Source of the DNA: Pseudomonas sp. G2-4
Lineage (GTDB): Bacteria > Pseudomonadota > Gammaproteobacteria > Pseudomonadales > Pseudomonadaceae
Direction: 5' to 3'
NCBI RefSeq assembly: GCF_030064125.1
Contig: NZ_CP125957.1
Coordinates: 5,326,501 to 5,390,500 of the forward strand
Length of the DNA stretch: 64,000 bases
Shown piece by piece: positions 16,091 to 28,603 of the stretch. How positions within the stretch are numbered: the first letter of the stretch is position 1; each line of letters opens with the position of its first letter. Below the pieces are notes generated by a model, which searched no databases, had not been told where the DNA came from, and saw only the letters and a list, made by a program, of their open reading frames with translations. Made by a program: the position numbers and the translations under genes.

Positions 16091-17444
16091 CAGCATCGCC
16101 TTGCGCCTGAGCGGCCTGTTCACGCTGGTGGCGGCGCTGGTGTTCCTGTTGATCGGCGGGGCGTTGTATCAGCAGGTCGGCAAAGGCCTTGGCCTGTTGC
16201 CCGAAGCCGAGCTCGACGCCCGCTACAGTGTCCTCGAGTCGACTGTCGGCCGTTATGGCACGCCTGAGCACTGGGTGAAAATCAACAACAAACTGCGTTT
16301 GCTGGGCGAGGAGGACAAGCGCATCCACTTCTGGATCGTCAGCGGCGATCCGCGCTTTGAATATGGCGATCCCGATCCGCAGATCCGTGCCTTTGCCGAA
16401 GGGCCGCTGGGCAAACGTGACCTGACGCTGCCAGAGCGGCACTACCCCATGAAAGTACTGGTAAGCCAGTTCCCCGCCAAGGACCAACGCCCGCCACTGC
16501 GCTTCATGATCGGGATCGACACCGAGACGTTCTACCAGACCCAGCATCATCTGCTGGTGGCGCTGGTGAGCCTGGCGATTGTCGGTGTGCTGCTGGCTTC
16601 TTTGCTGGGTTATTGGGTGGCGCGCATCGGCCTCAAGCCATTGATCAAACTGTCCGATGAGGCCCGGCGCCTGACCCCGCCCCGCCTGTCCGGGCGCTTG
16701 CGGCTGTCACCGCTGCCGCCGGAGCTCAGTCAGTTCGTCAGCTCCTTCAATGCCACCCTCGACCGGGTCGAACAGGCGTACTCACGGCTGGAGTCGTTCA
16801 ACGCCGACGTTGCCCATGAGCTGCGCTCGCCCCTGACCAACCTGATCGGCCAGACCCAGGTGGCACTGACCCGCGGGCGTTCGGCCGAGCATTACTTCGA
16901 AGTGTTGCAGTCAAACCTCGAGGAGCTGGAGCGGCTGCGTTCTATCATCAACGACATGCTGTTCCTGGCCAGCGCAGACCAGGGCAGCAAAGCCACCAAA
17001 CTGACCAGCACCTCCCTGGCCGGTGAAGTGGCAACCACCCTCGACTACCTGGACTTCATCCTCGAAGACGCCCAGGTTCAGGTCCGGGTCAGCGGCGACG
17101 CCCAAGCCAACATCGAGATCGCCCATCTGCGCAGGGCATTGATCAACCTGCTGAGCAACGCCGTACAGCACACCGCACCGGGACAAGTGATCGACGTGCG
17201 CATCGAAGCTCTCGGCGACCAGATCACGCTCGGCGTCACCAACCCCGGCGAGCCGATCGCCGATGAACACCTGCCGCGCCTGTTTGAACGCTTCTATCGG
17301 GTCGATGCTTCTCGCGCCAACAGTGGCGCCAACCACGGATTGGGGCTGGCGATTGTCAAAGCGATTGCACTGATGCACGGCGGGGATGTGTTCGTGACTA
17401 GTGACCGGGGCATCAACACCTTCGGGATCCGCTTGCCAGCCTGA
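16077..17444 (+). CDS. Sensor histidine kinase of the RND operon
   Basis: 455 residues. Helix 1 at about residues 10-32, a periplasmic sensor of ~140 residues, helix 2 at about 165-187, then HAMP, dimerisation domain with the H-box FNADVAHELRSPL (His247) and an ATPase with N box (LINLLSNAVQHT), F box (LPRLFERFYRVD) and GLGLAIVKAI. The layout matches heavy-metal sensor kinases (CusS type). The periplasmic loop has no obvious His/Met cluster, so metal sensing is not supported beyond family resemblance. No terminator is evident in the 260-base gap that follows; that gap (17445-17704) contains nothing I can name. Confidence 0.93.
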   Translation: MTFPNSIALRLSGLFTLVAALVFLLIGGALYQQVGKGLGLLPEAELDARYSVLESTVGRYGTPEHWVKINNKLRLLGEEDKRIHFWIVSGDPRFEYGDPDPQIRAFAEGPLGKRDLTLPERHYPMKVLVSQFPAKDQRPPLRFMIGIDTETFYQTQHHLLVALVSLAIVGVLLASLLGYWVARIGLKPLIKLSDEARRLTPPRLSGRLRLSPLPPELSQFVSSFNATLDRVEQAYSRLESFNADVAHELRSPLTNLIGQTQVALTRGRSAEHYFEVLQSNLEELERLRSIINDMLFLASADQGSKATKLTSTSLAGEVATTLDYLDFILEDAQVQVRVSGDAQANIEIAHLRRALINLLSNAVQHTAPGQVIDVRIEALGDQITLGVTNPGEPIADEHLPRLFERFYRVDASRANSGANHGLGLAIVKAIALMHGGDVFVTSDRGINTFGIRLPA

Positions 17445-17704
17445 CGCCCGAAGGCCGTGACGGTACTCAAACGATCTTTTTCCAGACAGTTGAATGCTGG
17501 GCGAAAGCCGACTGGCTCAAAATCAACAAATCGTCCGAACGTGGCCCGAACTTTTGCCGACAACTGCACGTTATTGCGCGAACACCGATTGCCCGCTCTC
17601 CCTGATCCAAGCACAATCTGCAAAAGGCCAGCATCTGGCTCATTGCCAGTTATGCAATCCTTTGGGACGGAACCCAGCCACATGACAATGCAGACATCGG
17701 AACC

Positions 17705-19201
17705 ATGAGCGCGAGCAGTGCGACACCTGGTAACAACCCGCTTTCGATACGTTCGGAACGGGCACTCGTGCTGGCCAGCTCACTGGTGGTCATTGCTATC
17801 CTGAGCATCGTGACCTTCCTGTTGATCAGCGAACACACCAGCGCCCGGCAGGCCGCTACACGTGCGGCAAGCAATATCGTGCAACTGATCGACGCCGACG
17901 TACTGCGCAATGTGGAGCTCTACGATCTGTCGCTGCAAGGCTTGGTTGCCGCCGCCAAACGCGACGACCTGAAGGACGTTTCGCCTTCAATTCGCCACCT
18001 CGCCCTCTTCGACCGCGCCACCGCCGCCCCCTATAAAGGCGACATCCTGCTGCTCGACAAGCGCGGCGATGTGGTCGCCGATTCCGCCTCGATTGAGCCA
18101 CGAAAGGGCAACTACGCCGACCGGGAATATTTCCAGTCCCATGTCCAGGACCCGAGCCCGGGCATGAAGATCAGTCGCCCGTTCCGCTCCAGAAGCGCCG
18201 CGCAGGACTGGCGCATCAGTTTCAGCTACCGAGTGAGCGACGAGCGGGGCGAGTTCATGGGCGTGGCCGAGGCCGCGATGCGTTTGAACTATTTCAACCA
18301 ATTGTTCAAGAGCCTGAACATCGGTCATGGCGGCACCGTCAACCTGGTCAGCCGAGACGGCATTCTATTGGCGCAAGAGCCGCCCTTGGCCGAAGACCTG
18401 ACGGGCAAGGACTTCAGTAATCGGCCGAACTTCGTACGCATCCTGCGCGAAGGCAACGGCAGCTTCACCAGCGTGTCCGGTCAGGATCAGAAGCCGCGTC
18501 TGTACACCTTTTCCCAGGTGGGCGACTTGCCGTTGATCGTCGTGGTCGCGCTCTCGTCCCAGGAAGTCTTTGCTTCATGGCAACGTACGGCGCTACTGGT
18601 CAGCGGGGCTACCGGCGCGCTGTGCATCGGCTTGCTCTGGCTCACCTGGCTGCTGCGCCGCGAACTGAAGCGCCGCCACGCCGCTGAGCGGGAACTGGCC
18701 CGAAGAGCGTCCGTGGACTCGTTGACAGGCCTGGCCAACCGCCGGACCTTGGACGAAACGCTGCAACAGGAATGGCTACGGGCCCAACGCTCAGGCCAGC
18801 CTCTGTCGGTCATGATGATTGATGCCGACCACTTCAAGGCGTTCAATGATCGTCATGGCCACCAAGGCGGTGACGAGGCATTGCGAACCCTGGCGCAGTT
18901 GATCGGCAAGCACGTCCGCCGACCAGCCGACCTGGCAGCGCGCTACGGCGGTGAGGAGTTCTCGGTGGTACTGCCGGAAACCACCACCGCCGGAGCCTTT
19001 ACCATGGCCCAGAACATTCGCGAAGCGGTGGAGCAATTGCCACCCGCTCTCGACGATGATGATCCCATGACGGTCAGCATCGGCATCGCCACTTGGGCAC
19101 AAGGGCCGTATGACGAACTCGAACAACTCCTGTTCGCCGCCGACAAGGCGCTGTACCAGGCCAAGGCCACCGGGCGCAATCGTGTGGTCTGTGCGATGTG
19201 A
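17705..19201 (+). CDS. Membrane-bound diguanylate cyclase with extracytoplasmic sensor
   Basis: 498 residues. Helix 1 at about 21-43, a periplasmic PDC/Cache-like sensor (DREYFQSH...GMKISRPF...AAMRLNYFNQLF), helix 2 at about 300-320, then a GGDEF domain. The active-site loop is intact as GGEEF (415-419), and an inhibitory RxxD site, RPAD (406-409), lies exactly five residues before it, so c-di-GMP product inhibition is expected. No EAL domain. Probably a ligand-responsive switch between motility and biofilm. Start at 17705 with CGGAA six bases upstream. Confidence 0.93.
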   Translation: MSASSATPGNNPLSIRSERALVLASSLVVIAILSIVTFLLISEHTSARQAATRAASNIVQLIDADVLRNVELYDLSLQGLVAAAKRDDLKDVSPSIRHLALFDRATAAPYKGDILLLDKRGDVVADSASIEPRKGNYADREYFQSHVQDPSPGMKISRPFRSRSAAQDWRISFSYRVSDERGEFMGVAEAAMRLNYFNQLFKSLNIGHGGTVNLVSRDGILLAQEPPLAEDLTGKDFSNRPNFVRILREGNGSFTSVSGQDQKPRLYTFSQVGDLPLIVVVALSSQEVFASWQRTALLVSGATGALCIGLLWLTWLLRRELKRRHAAERELARRASVDSLTGLANRRTLDETLQQEWLRAQRSGQPLSVMMIDADHFKAFNDRHGHQGGDEALRTLAQLIGKHVRRPADLAARYGGEEFSVVLPETTTAGAFTMAQNIREAVEQLPPALDDDDPMTVSIGIATWAQGPYDELEQLLFAADKALYQAKATGRNRVVCAM

Positions 19202-19237
19202 CACCGGAGCACCCAAGGCTATGGAGATGGTGTCTCT

Positions 19238-19368
19238 GTGGCGAGGGAGCTTGCTCCCGCTGGGCTGCGAAGCAGCCCCAAACAGGCCTGGCCAGTAAAT
19301 CTGGTACACCGTGGTGCCAGGTTTCAGGGCCGCTGCGCGCCCCAGCGGGAGCAAGCTCCCTCGCCACA
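19238..19368. repeat. REPIN (type II) between the cyclase gene and lpxC
   Basis: GTGGCGAGGGAGCTTGCTCC and its inverted copy at the convergent gene junction. Confidence 0.93.
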
Positions 19369-19398
19369 AGTACTCACCTGCCCTCAGGAAACAGCCAT

Positions 19399-19423
19399 AA
19401 AAAAAGGCCACCCGAAGGCAGCC
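19399..19423 (-). terminator. Terminator of the dcw cluster after lpxC
   Basis: On the minus strand GGCTGCC-TTCG-GGTGGCC forms a hairpin with a TTCG loop followed by a run of seven T. It starts 25 bases after the lpxC stop. Confidence 0.85.
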
Positions 19424-19447
19424 CTTAAAAACTAGAGAGGTTTTTGC

Positions 19448-20395
<948 letters not shown>

Positions 20396-20471
20396 TCAAC
20401 AAAGGCTGGCGATGATAGCAGACCAGACCTTTGCTGAACACCAATCACCCGTATCCCCCTGATACATTTCA

Positions 20472-21665
20472 TCAATCGGCCTGACGACGCAGGAATGCCG
20501 GGATGTCCAGGTAATCCAGATCGTCTTGCGGATTCATCTTCGCGGCAGTCGCAGCACCGGCCTGGGCCTGGTTGCGCATGACGGTCGGACGGTCCAGGTC
20601 ACGGTAGTTCACCGCTGGCGCTTCCTGACGGGCAGACGCTTGTTGTTGCGGTTGCGAAGCCATGGAGGTGTGAACGGTATTGTCGATGACCTTTACAGGT
20701 TTCTCGATTTTCGCGCCCAGACCGGTGGCAACCACGGTCACGTGCAACTCGTCGCGCATGTCCGGATCGATAACGGTACCGACCTTGACCATCGCGTGCT
20801 CGGAAGCGAAGGCTTCGATGATGCTACCCACGTCGGAGTACTCACCCAGGGACAGGTCAGGACCGGCGGTGATGTTCACCAGGATGCCGCGTGCACCTTG
20901 CAGGTTCACGTCTTCGAGCAACGGGTTGCGAATGGCCGCTTCGGTGGCCTCGCGTGCGCGGTTCGGACCGCTGGCGCAGCCAGTGCCCATCATCGCCATG
21001 CCCATTTCGCTCATGACAGTCCGTACGTCGGCAAAGTCGACGTTGATCATGCCCGGACGCTTGATGATGTCGGAGATACCGCGAACGGCACCGGCCAGTA
21101 CATCGTCAGCCTTGGCGAAAGCCGACAGCAGGCTTGCGTCCTTGCCGAGGATGGTCAGCAGCTTCTCGTTAGGGATAGTGATCAACGAGTCGACGCTTTC
21201 AGACAGCAGACGGATACCTTCGTCGGCGATCTGCATACGCTTGCGACCTTCGAACGGGAACGGACGAGTCACCACCGCAACGGTGAGAATCCCCATTTCC
21301 TTGGCCACTTCGGCAATGATCGGCGCCGCACCGGTACCGGTACCGCCGCCCATGCCTGTGGTGATGAACACCATGTTGGTGCCCTGGAGGACTTCGGCAA
21401 TGCGCTCACGGTCTTCGAGAGCGGCCTGACGACCGACTTCAGGGTTGGCGCCGGCGCCCAGGCCTTTGGTTACGCCAGTGCCCAGTTGCAGGATGGTCCG
21501 CGCGCCGATGGATTTCAGCGCCTGGGCATCAGTGTTGGCGCAGATGAATTCAACGCCTTCAATGTTGCTCTTGACCATGTGGTTGACAGCGTTGCCGCCG
21601 CCACCGCCGACACCGATTACTTTGATAACCGGGCTAGCGGGGATGTTGTCTACGAGTTCGAACAT
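20472..21665 (-). CDS. ftsZ: Cell division tubulin homologue FtsZ
   Basis: 397 residues. The GTP-binding tubulin signature GMGGGTGTGAAP lies near residues 102-113, with the N-terminal GVGGGGGNAVNHM loop. After a Gln/Ala-rich linker the protein ends with the conserved tail DDLDYLDIPAFLRRQAD, which binds FtsA and ZipA. The ATG at 21665 follows GGAGAGG; the longer frame to 21788 runs into the ftsA 3' end and is rejected. FtsZ forms the Z ring that positions septal wall synthesis by FtsW/FtsI encoded upstream. Confidence 0.98.
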   Translation of the reverse strand: MFELVDNIPASPVIKVIGVGGGGGNAVNHMVKSNIEGVEFICANTDAQALKSIGARTILQLGTGVTKGLGAGANPEVGRQAALEDRERIAEVLQGTNMVFITTGMGGGTGTGAAPIIAEVAKEMGILTVAVVTRPFPFEGRKRMQIADEGIRLLSESVDSLITIPNEKLLTILGKDASLLSAFAKADDVLAGAVRGISDIIKRPGMINVDFADVRTVMSEMGMAMMGTGCASGPNRAREATEAAIRNPLLEDVNLQGARGILVNITAGPDLSLGEYSDVGSIIEAFASEHAMVKVGTVIDPDMRDELHVTVVATGLGAKIEKPVKVIDNTVHTSMASQPQQQASARQEAPAVNYRDLDRPTVMRNQAQAGAATAAKMNPQDDLDYLDIPAFLRRQAD

Positions 21666-21766
21666 TTTCCCTCTCCTTACATTCTCTAGTTTTTTTCGCC
21701 TACTGCGTTTTTTACCGCCTTCCAGCGCCAAGCCTGAAACCTGCCGCGTGAAGCTTTGAACCTGTG

Positions 21767-23026
21767 TTAAAAATTGCCTTTCACCCAAGCCTGGAGCCGC
21801 TCGAAAAGCGGTGCCTTCGGCTCGTCGTTGCTGTAGCTGTCGCGGCTGCCTATCCCTGAGAACGAAATCCCGTCGGACTGCTTCTGCAGGCCGTACATCA
21901 ACAGGCCAACGCCGGTGGAATAGATCGGGTTGCGGACCACGTCATCCAGGCCCTTGACGCCATGGGGCACGCCCAGGCGCACCGGCATGTGGAAAATCTC
22001 TTCGGCCAGCTCGACCGCGCCTTCCATCTTCGACGTACCGCCGGTCAGCACGATGCCGGCCGGGATCAGGTCTTCGTAGCCACTGCGGCGCAGTTCGGCC
22101 TGGATCAGCGTGAACAGCTCGTCGTAACGCGGCTCGACCACTTCGGCCAGGGCCTGGCGGGACAGCTCGCGCGGCGGACGGTCGCCAACGCTTGGCACCT
22201 TGATGGTTTCACCGGCACCGGCCAGTTTCGCCAGGGCACAGGCGTAGCGGATCTTGATTTCCTCGGCGTACTGGGTCGGGGTACGCAGCGCCATGGCGAT
22301 GTCGTTGGTCACCTGGTCACCGGCAATCGGGATCACCGCCGTGTGACGAATGGCACCTTCGGTGAAGATCGCGATGTCGGTGGTACCGCCGCCGATGTCC
22401 ACCAGGCACACGCCCAGCTCTTTCTCGTCGTCGGTCAGCACCGAGTAGGCCGAGGCCAGTTGCTCGAGGATGATGTCGTCGATTTCCAGGCCGCAGCGGC
22501 GCACGCATTTTTCAATGTTCTGCGCGGCGTTCACCGCGCAGGTGACCACGTGGACCTTGGCTTCCAGGCGCACACCGGACATGCCCAGGGGCTCACGTAC
22601 GCCTTCCTGGTTATCGATCACGTAATCCTGCGGCAGGGTGTGCAGCACACGCTGGTCGGCCGGGATCGCCACGGCCTGGGCCGCGTCGAGCACGCGCTCA
22701 AGGTCCGCGGAGCTGACTTCGCGATCACGAATCGCCACGATGCCGTGGGAGTTCAGGCTGCGGATGTGATTGCCCGCCACGCCGACGAACGCCGAGTGGA
22801 TCCGGCAACCGGCCATCAGCTGCGCTTCTTCGATGGCGCGCTGGATCGATTGCACGGTGGACTCGATGTTCACCACCACGCCTTTTTTCAAGCCACGGGA
22901 CGGATGGGTACCGATCCCGACGATGACCAGCGTGCCGTCGTCCGCGACCTCGCCTACCAGCGCTACCACCTTGGAAGTGCCGATATCCAGACCGACGATC
23001 ATTTTTCCGCTTTGCACGTTTGCCAT
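21767..23026 (-). CDS. ftsA: Cell division protein FtsA
   Basis: 419 residues, actin-like ATPase that tethers FtsZ to the membrane. Actin-fold phosphate loops are visible (VGLDIGTSKVVALVGE near residues 11-26; LVDIGGGTTDIAIF near 200; VLTGGTSKMEG near 335). It ends with an amphipathic helix, LFERLQAWVKGNF, which is the membrane-targeting sequence. It lies 15 bases after ftsQ. Confidence 0.98.
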   Translation of the reverse strand: MANVQSGKMIVGLDIGTSKVVALVGEVADDGTLVIVGIGTHPSRGLKKGVVVNIESTVQSIQRAIEEAQLMAGCRIHSAFVGVAGNHIRSLNSHGIVAIRDREVSSADLERVLDAAQAVAIPADQRVLHTLPQDYVIDNQEGVREPLGMSGVRLEAKVHVVTCAVNAAQNIEKCVRRCGLEIDDIILEQLASAYSVLTDDEKELGVCLVDIGGGTTDIAIFTEGAIRHTAVIPIAGDQVTNDIAMALRTPTQYAEEIKIRYACALAKLAGAGETIKVPSVGDRPPRELSRQALAEVVEPRYDELFTLIQAELRRSGYEDLIPAGIVLTGGTSKMEGAVELAEEIFHMPVRLGVPHGVKGLDDVVRNPIYSTGVGLLMYGLQKQSDGISFSGIGSRDSYSNDEPKAPLFERLQAWVKGNF

Positions 23027-23041
23027 GGGTCCTGCCTCTTC

Positions 23042-23908
23042 TTAATTCTTCGCGACGGCGGGTACGGCCGTCGTGGGCGCTACAGGTTCCCGCCAGCCAA
23101 CAGCCAGGCCGTTGGCGTAGCGCAGATCGATGCGCGCGATGTTCGTAATCTGTTCTTTAAGCGTCTTGTCATAGATGGCAATGAAACGGCGCATCTTTTC
23201 CACCAGGTTGCCGCGACCGAGCAGCAGCTCGATACCCGGGCCCGAGCTGCCCGCGCCAGTGGTCAGGAACCAGCTGCCGCGCTCACGCAATTCCAGGCGC
23301 GCGATGGAGAAGCCCAGTGGCCGCAACATCTGACTCAACACCTGGTATTGCTGCATCACTTTCTGCTGGGCCCGTTGAGGACCGAACAGTTGTGGCAAAT
23401 GTTCGTAGTTCGCCAGTTCCCGCGGCGTGAACGCCTGGCCCTGGTTGTTCAGCAACGACTCGTCGCCCCAACGGGCCACCGGCAGTTGTTCTTCCAGCCG
23501 AATAGAAACCTGGTCAGGCCATACCCGGCGCACTTCCGCATGGGCGATCCAGGGCATCTGCTCCAGTTCCTTGCGCATGCCCGCCAGGTCAATGGTGAAG
23601 AAGCTCGACGCCACGAACGGCGCAATCCGCTGCTGCACCGCTTGCTGGCTGATGTAGCTCAGGTCGCCCTGGACGTTGATCCTGGCAATCGGCCGGTCGG
23701 CATAAGGCAGCAACCGCTGGGCGCCTTCATACGTACCGAACCCCAACACCACCAGCAGCACCGGCCAGAACAGGCTCTTGAGAAAGCCAAAATTGGCTTT
23801 CGGCAGACGCGCCGACATCGGCTCCTTGGCCACCATTCGGCTGGCACCCCGCGGCACCGGCTTGCGACCGGGTGCGGATGGCTGATGACGAAGCGATGCG
23901 CCTTGCAT
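23042..23908 (-). CDS. ftsQ: Cell division protein FtsQ
   Basis: 288 residues, bitopic protein. Short basic cytoplasmic tail, one membrane helix ([18 protein letters not shown], about residues 45-62), then a POTRA domain beginning [19 protein letters not shown] and a beta domain that binds FtsB/FtsL. The ATG at 23908 ([10 protein letters not shown]) lies 2 bases after the ddlB stop; the longer frame to 24097 overlaps ddlB. It regulates septal synthase activation. Confidence 0.96.
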   Translation of the reverse strand: MQGASLRHQPSAPGRKPVPRGASRMVAKEPMSARLPKANFGFLKSLFWPVLLVVLGFGTYEGAQRLLPYADRPIARINVQGDLSYISQQAVQQRIAPFVASSFFTIDLAGMRKELEQMPWIAHAEVRRVWPDQVSIRLEEQLPVARWGDESLLNNQGQAFTPRELANYEHLPQLFGPQRAQQKVMQQYQVLSQMLRPLGFSIARLELRERGSWFLTTGAGSSGPGIELLLGRGNLVEKMRRFIAIYDKTLKEQITNIARIDLRYANGLAVGWREPVAPTTAVPAVAKN

Positions 23909-23910
23909 GC

Positions 23911-26325
<2,415 letters not shown>

Positions 26326-26333
<8 letters not shown>

Positions 26334-27396
26334 GGGCCACCTCCAGGCAGGTATCGACCACTTGGGCCGTAGCATCGGGTTTGGCCAGGCGGCGGGCGGC
26401 GCGGGCCATGTCTTCAAGTCGTTGCGGCTGCATCAAAACCTCTGTCAGGCGGGCGGCAAGATCCGCGGCGCCAGTCGTTCTTTGCGGCATCAGGAAGGCT
26501 GCGCCTTCACGGGCCAAATAATCGGCATTGCGGGTCTGGTGATCGTCGATAGCGTGGGGCAAAGGCACCAGCATCGAGGGCAGACCGGCAGCAGCCAGTT
26601 CGCTGATGGTCAACGCGCCTGCGCGGCAGACCACCAGGTCGGCCCAGCCATAGGCTTGGGCCATGTCTTTGATGAAAGGCTGCACTTGCGCCTCGACGCC
26701 TGCGGCGCGGTAGCGCTCGGCGGTCACTTCATCGTGGTTCTTGCCAGCCTGGTGAAACACTTCCGGCCGCAGTTCGGGGGCGACCTGCGACAAGGCTTCG
26801 GGCAGCAATTTGTTCAACGGCTCTGCCCCCAGGCTTCCACCCAGGATCAGCAAACGCGCCTTGCGTCCAGCCAGGGCTGGGCGCGGTGTCTCGAGGAACA
26901 GCTCGGTACGCACCGGATTACCGGTGGTGCGGCGGCTGCCCGACAGGGTAAAGGTGTCGGGAAAGGCTTCACAGACCCGGGCGGCCAACGGCACCAGTAA
27001 CCGATTGGCGGTACCGGCCACGGCGTTCTGTTCATGAACGATCACCGGCACACCGGCCAATTTCGCCGCAACCCCGCCAGGACCCGTCACATAGCCGCCA
27101 AACCCCACCACACAGACCGGCCGCAACCGACGGATGATCGCCCGAGCCTGCCAAATCGACTTGAGCAGCATCAGCGGCGCCTTGAGCAACGACAGCTTGC
27201 CCTTGCCCCGCAGGCCGCTGGCGTCGATCCGGTGCAGCTCCAGGCCGGCGCCGGGTACCAGTTCATTCTCGATGCCCCGTGGCGTACCCAGCCAGTGCAC
27301 GGTGTAGCCGCGCGCCTGGAACTCGCGGGCACAAGCCAGCGCCGGGAATACATGCCCGCCGGTACCGCCCGCCATGATCAGCACGTTAGCGCCCAT
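26326..27396 (-). CDS. murG: Lipid II synthase (MurG glycosyltransferase)
   Basis: 356 residues, GT-B fold, peripheral inner-membrane enzyme that adds GlcNAc to lipid I. N-terminal glycine loop [14 protein letters not shown], second G-loop [11 protein letters not shown], acceptor-side HEQNAVAG, and the C-terminal UDP-GlcNAc site ([21 protein letters not shown]). Start at 27396, overlapping ftsW by 11 bases. Confidence 0.98.
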
Positions 27397-28603
27397 GAGT
27401 CGGCTCCTCGGCGAAGTCGCTCTCTTGGAACTCCATCTCCTCGCTGCCCAGATGGGTTCGACTCTCCCATTCGATGCGCAGCAACAAGCCGAGACAGGCA
27501 CAGCAGATCACCAGGGAGCTGCCGCCATAACTGAGGAACGGCAGGGTCAGGCCCTTGGTCGGCAACAGGCCGACGTTCACGCCGATGTTGATCAGGAATT
27601 GACCGATCCACAGGAACGACAAGCCATAGGCCACGTAGGCCGCGAAATACTGCTTGGCCTTCTCGGCCCACAAACCGATGTACATCCCGCGCACACAAAC
27701 GAACACGAACAGGGCAACGGTGCACAACGAGCCCACCACACCCAGCTCTTCGGCCAGGACCGAGAACACGAAGTCGGTGTGGGCCTCGGGCAGGTAGAAC
27801 TGCTTCTGCACGCTGTTGCCCAGGCCCACGCCCAGCCATTCGCCGCGACCGAAGGCGATCAGCGCCTGGGTCAGTTGGTAGCCGGAGCCGAACTGGTCGG
27901 CCCACGGGTCGGTGAAGGTAATCAGACGCGCCATCCGATAGGGTTGCGCCTGCACCAGCACGGTCACCGCGCCCACCGCCAGCGCCACCATCAGGGTGAA
28001 ACGGAACAGCCCGACGCCGCCAAGGAACAACATTGCCGCCGCCGCGCCCATCATCACCACCGTGGCGCCGAAGTCCGGCTCCATCAACAGCAGGCCTGCC
28101 ATCGGCAGCAATACGATGAACGGCTTGAAAAACCCCATCCAGCTCTCGCGTACTTCTTTCTGGCGACGCACCAGGTAACCGGCGAGGTAGATCACCACGA
28201 AGACCTTGGCGATTTCCGACGGCTGTACGTTGAAGAAGCTGAAGCCAATCCAGCGCATCGAACCGTTGACCTCGCGGCCGATGCCCGGCAACAGCACCAT
28301 CACCAGCAGGCCGAAGGCACCGAGCAGCATCATCCAGCCCAGGCGCTGCCAGGTGGCGATCGGCACCATCATGGTGACGATGCACGCGGCCAGGCCGATC
28401 ACCAGGTAAATCAGGTGGCGGATCATGTGATAAAGCGTGTTGCCCGACTGCACGGCCGCCACTTCCGACGACGCGGACGTGATCATCACCAGGCCCAGGC
28501 CCAGCAATGCCAGGCAACCGACAAGCATCGGGAAATCCAGGTCGATGCCGCGCCCGGTGATCAACGGCGACGGGTACGGCTTGATGATATTCATCAGGCT
28601 CAT
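27386..28603 (-). CDS. ftsW: Septal peptidoglycan glycosyltransferase FtsW (SEDS family)
   Basis: 405 residues with about ten membrane helices. SEDS hallmarks include RWIGFSFFNVQPSEIAKV, the LMEPDFGATVV segment with the catalytic Asp, and the late block LTLPFLSYGGSSL. Polymerises lipid II at the septum with FtsI. The start at 28603 overlaps the murD stop as ATGA. Confidence 0.98.
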   Translation of the reverse strand: MSLMNIIKPYPSPLITGRGIDLDFPMLVGCLALLGLGLVMITSASSEVAAVQSGNTLYHMIRHLIYLVIGLAACIVTMMVPIATWQRLGWMMLLGAFGLLVMVLLPGIGREVNGSMRWIGFSFFNVQPSEIAKVFVVIYLAGYLVRRQKEVRESWMGFFKPFIVLLPMAGLLLMEPDFGATVVMMGAAAAMLFLGGVGLFRFTLMVALAVGAVTVLVQAQPYRMARLITFTDPWADQFGSGYQLTQALIAFGRGEWLGVGLGNSVQKQFYLPEAHTDFVFSVLAEELGVVGSLCTVALFVFVCVRGMYIGLWAEKAKQYFAAYVAYGLSFLWIGQFLINIGVNVGLLPTKGLTLPFLSYGGSSLVICCACLGLLLRIEWESRTHLGSEEMEFQESDFAEEPTHGR

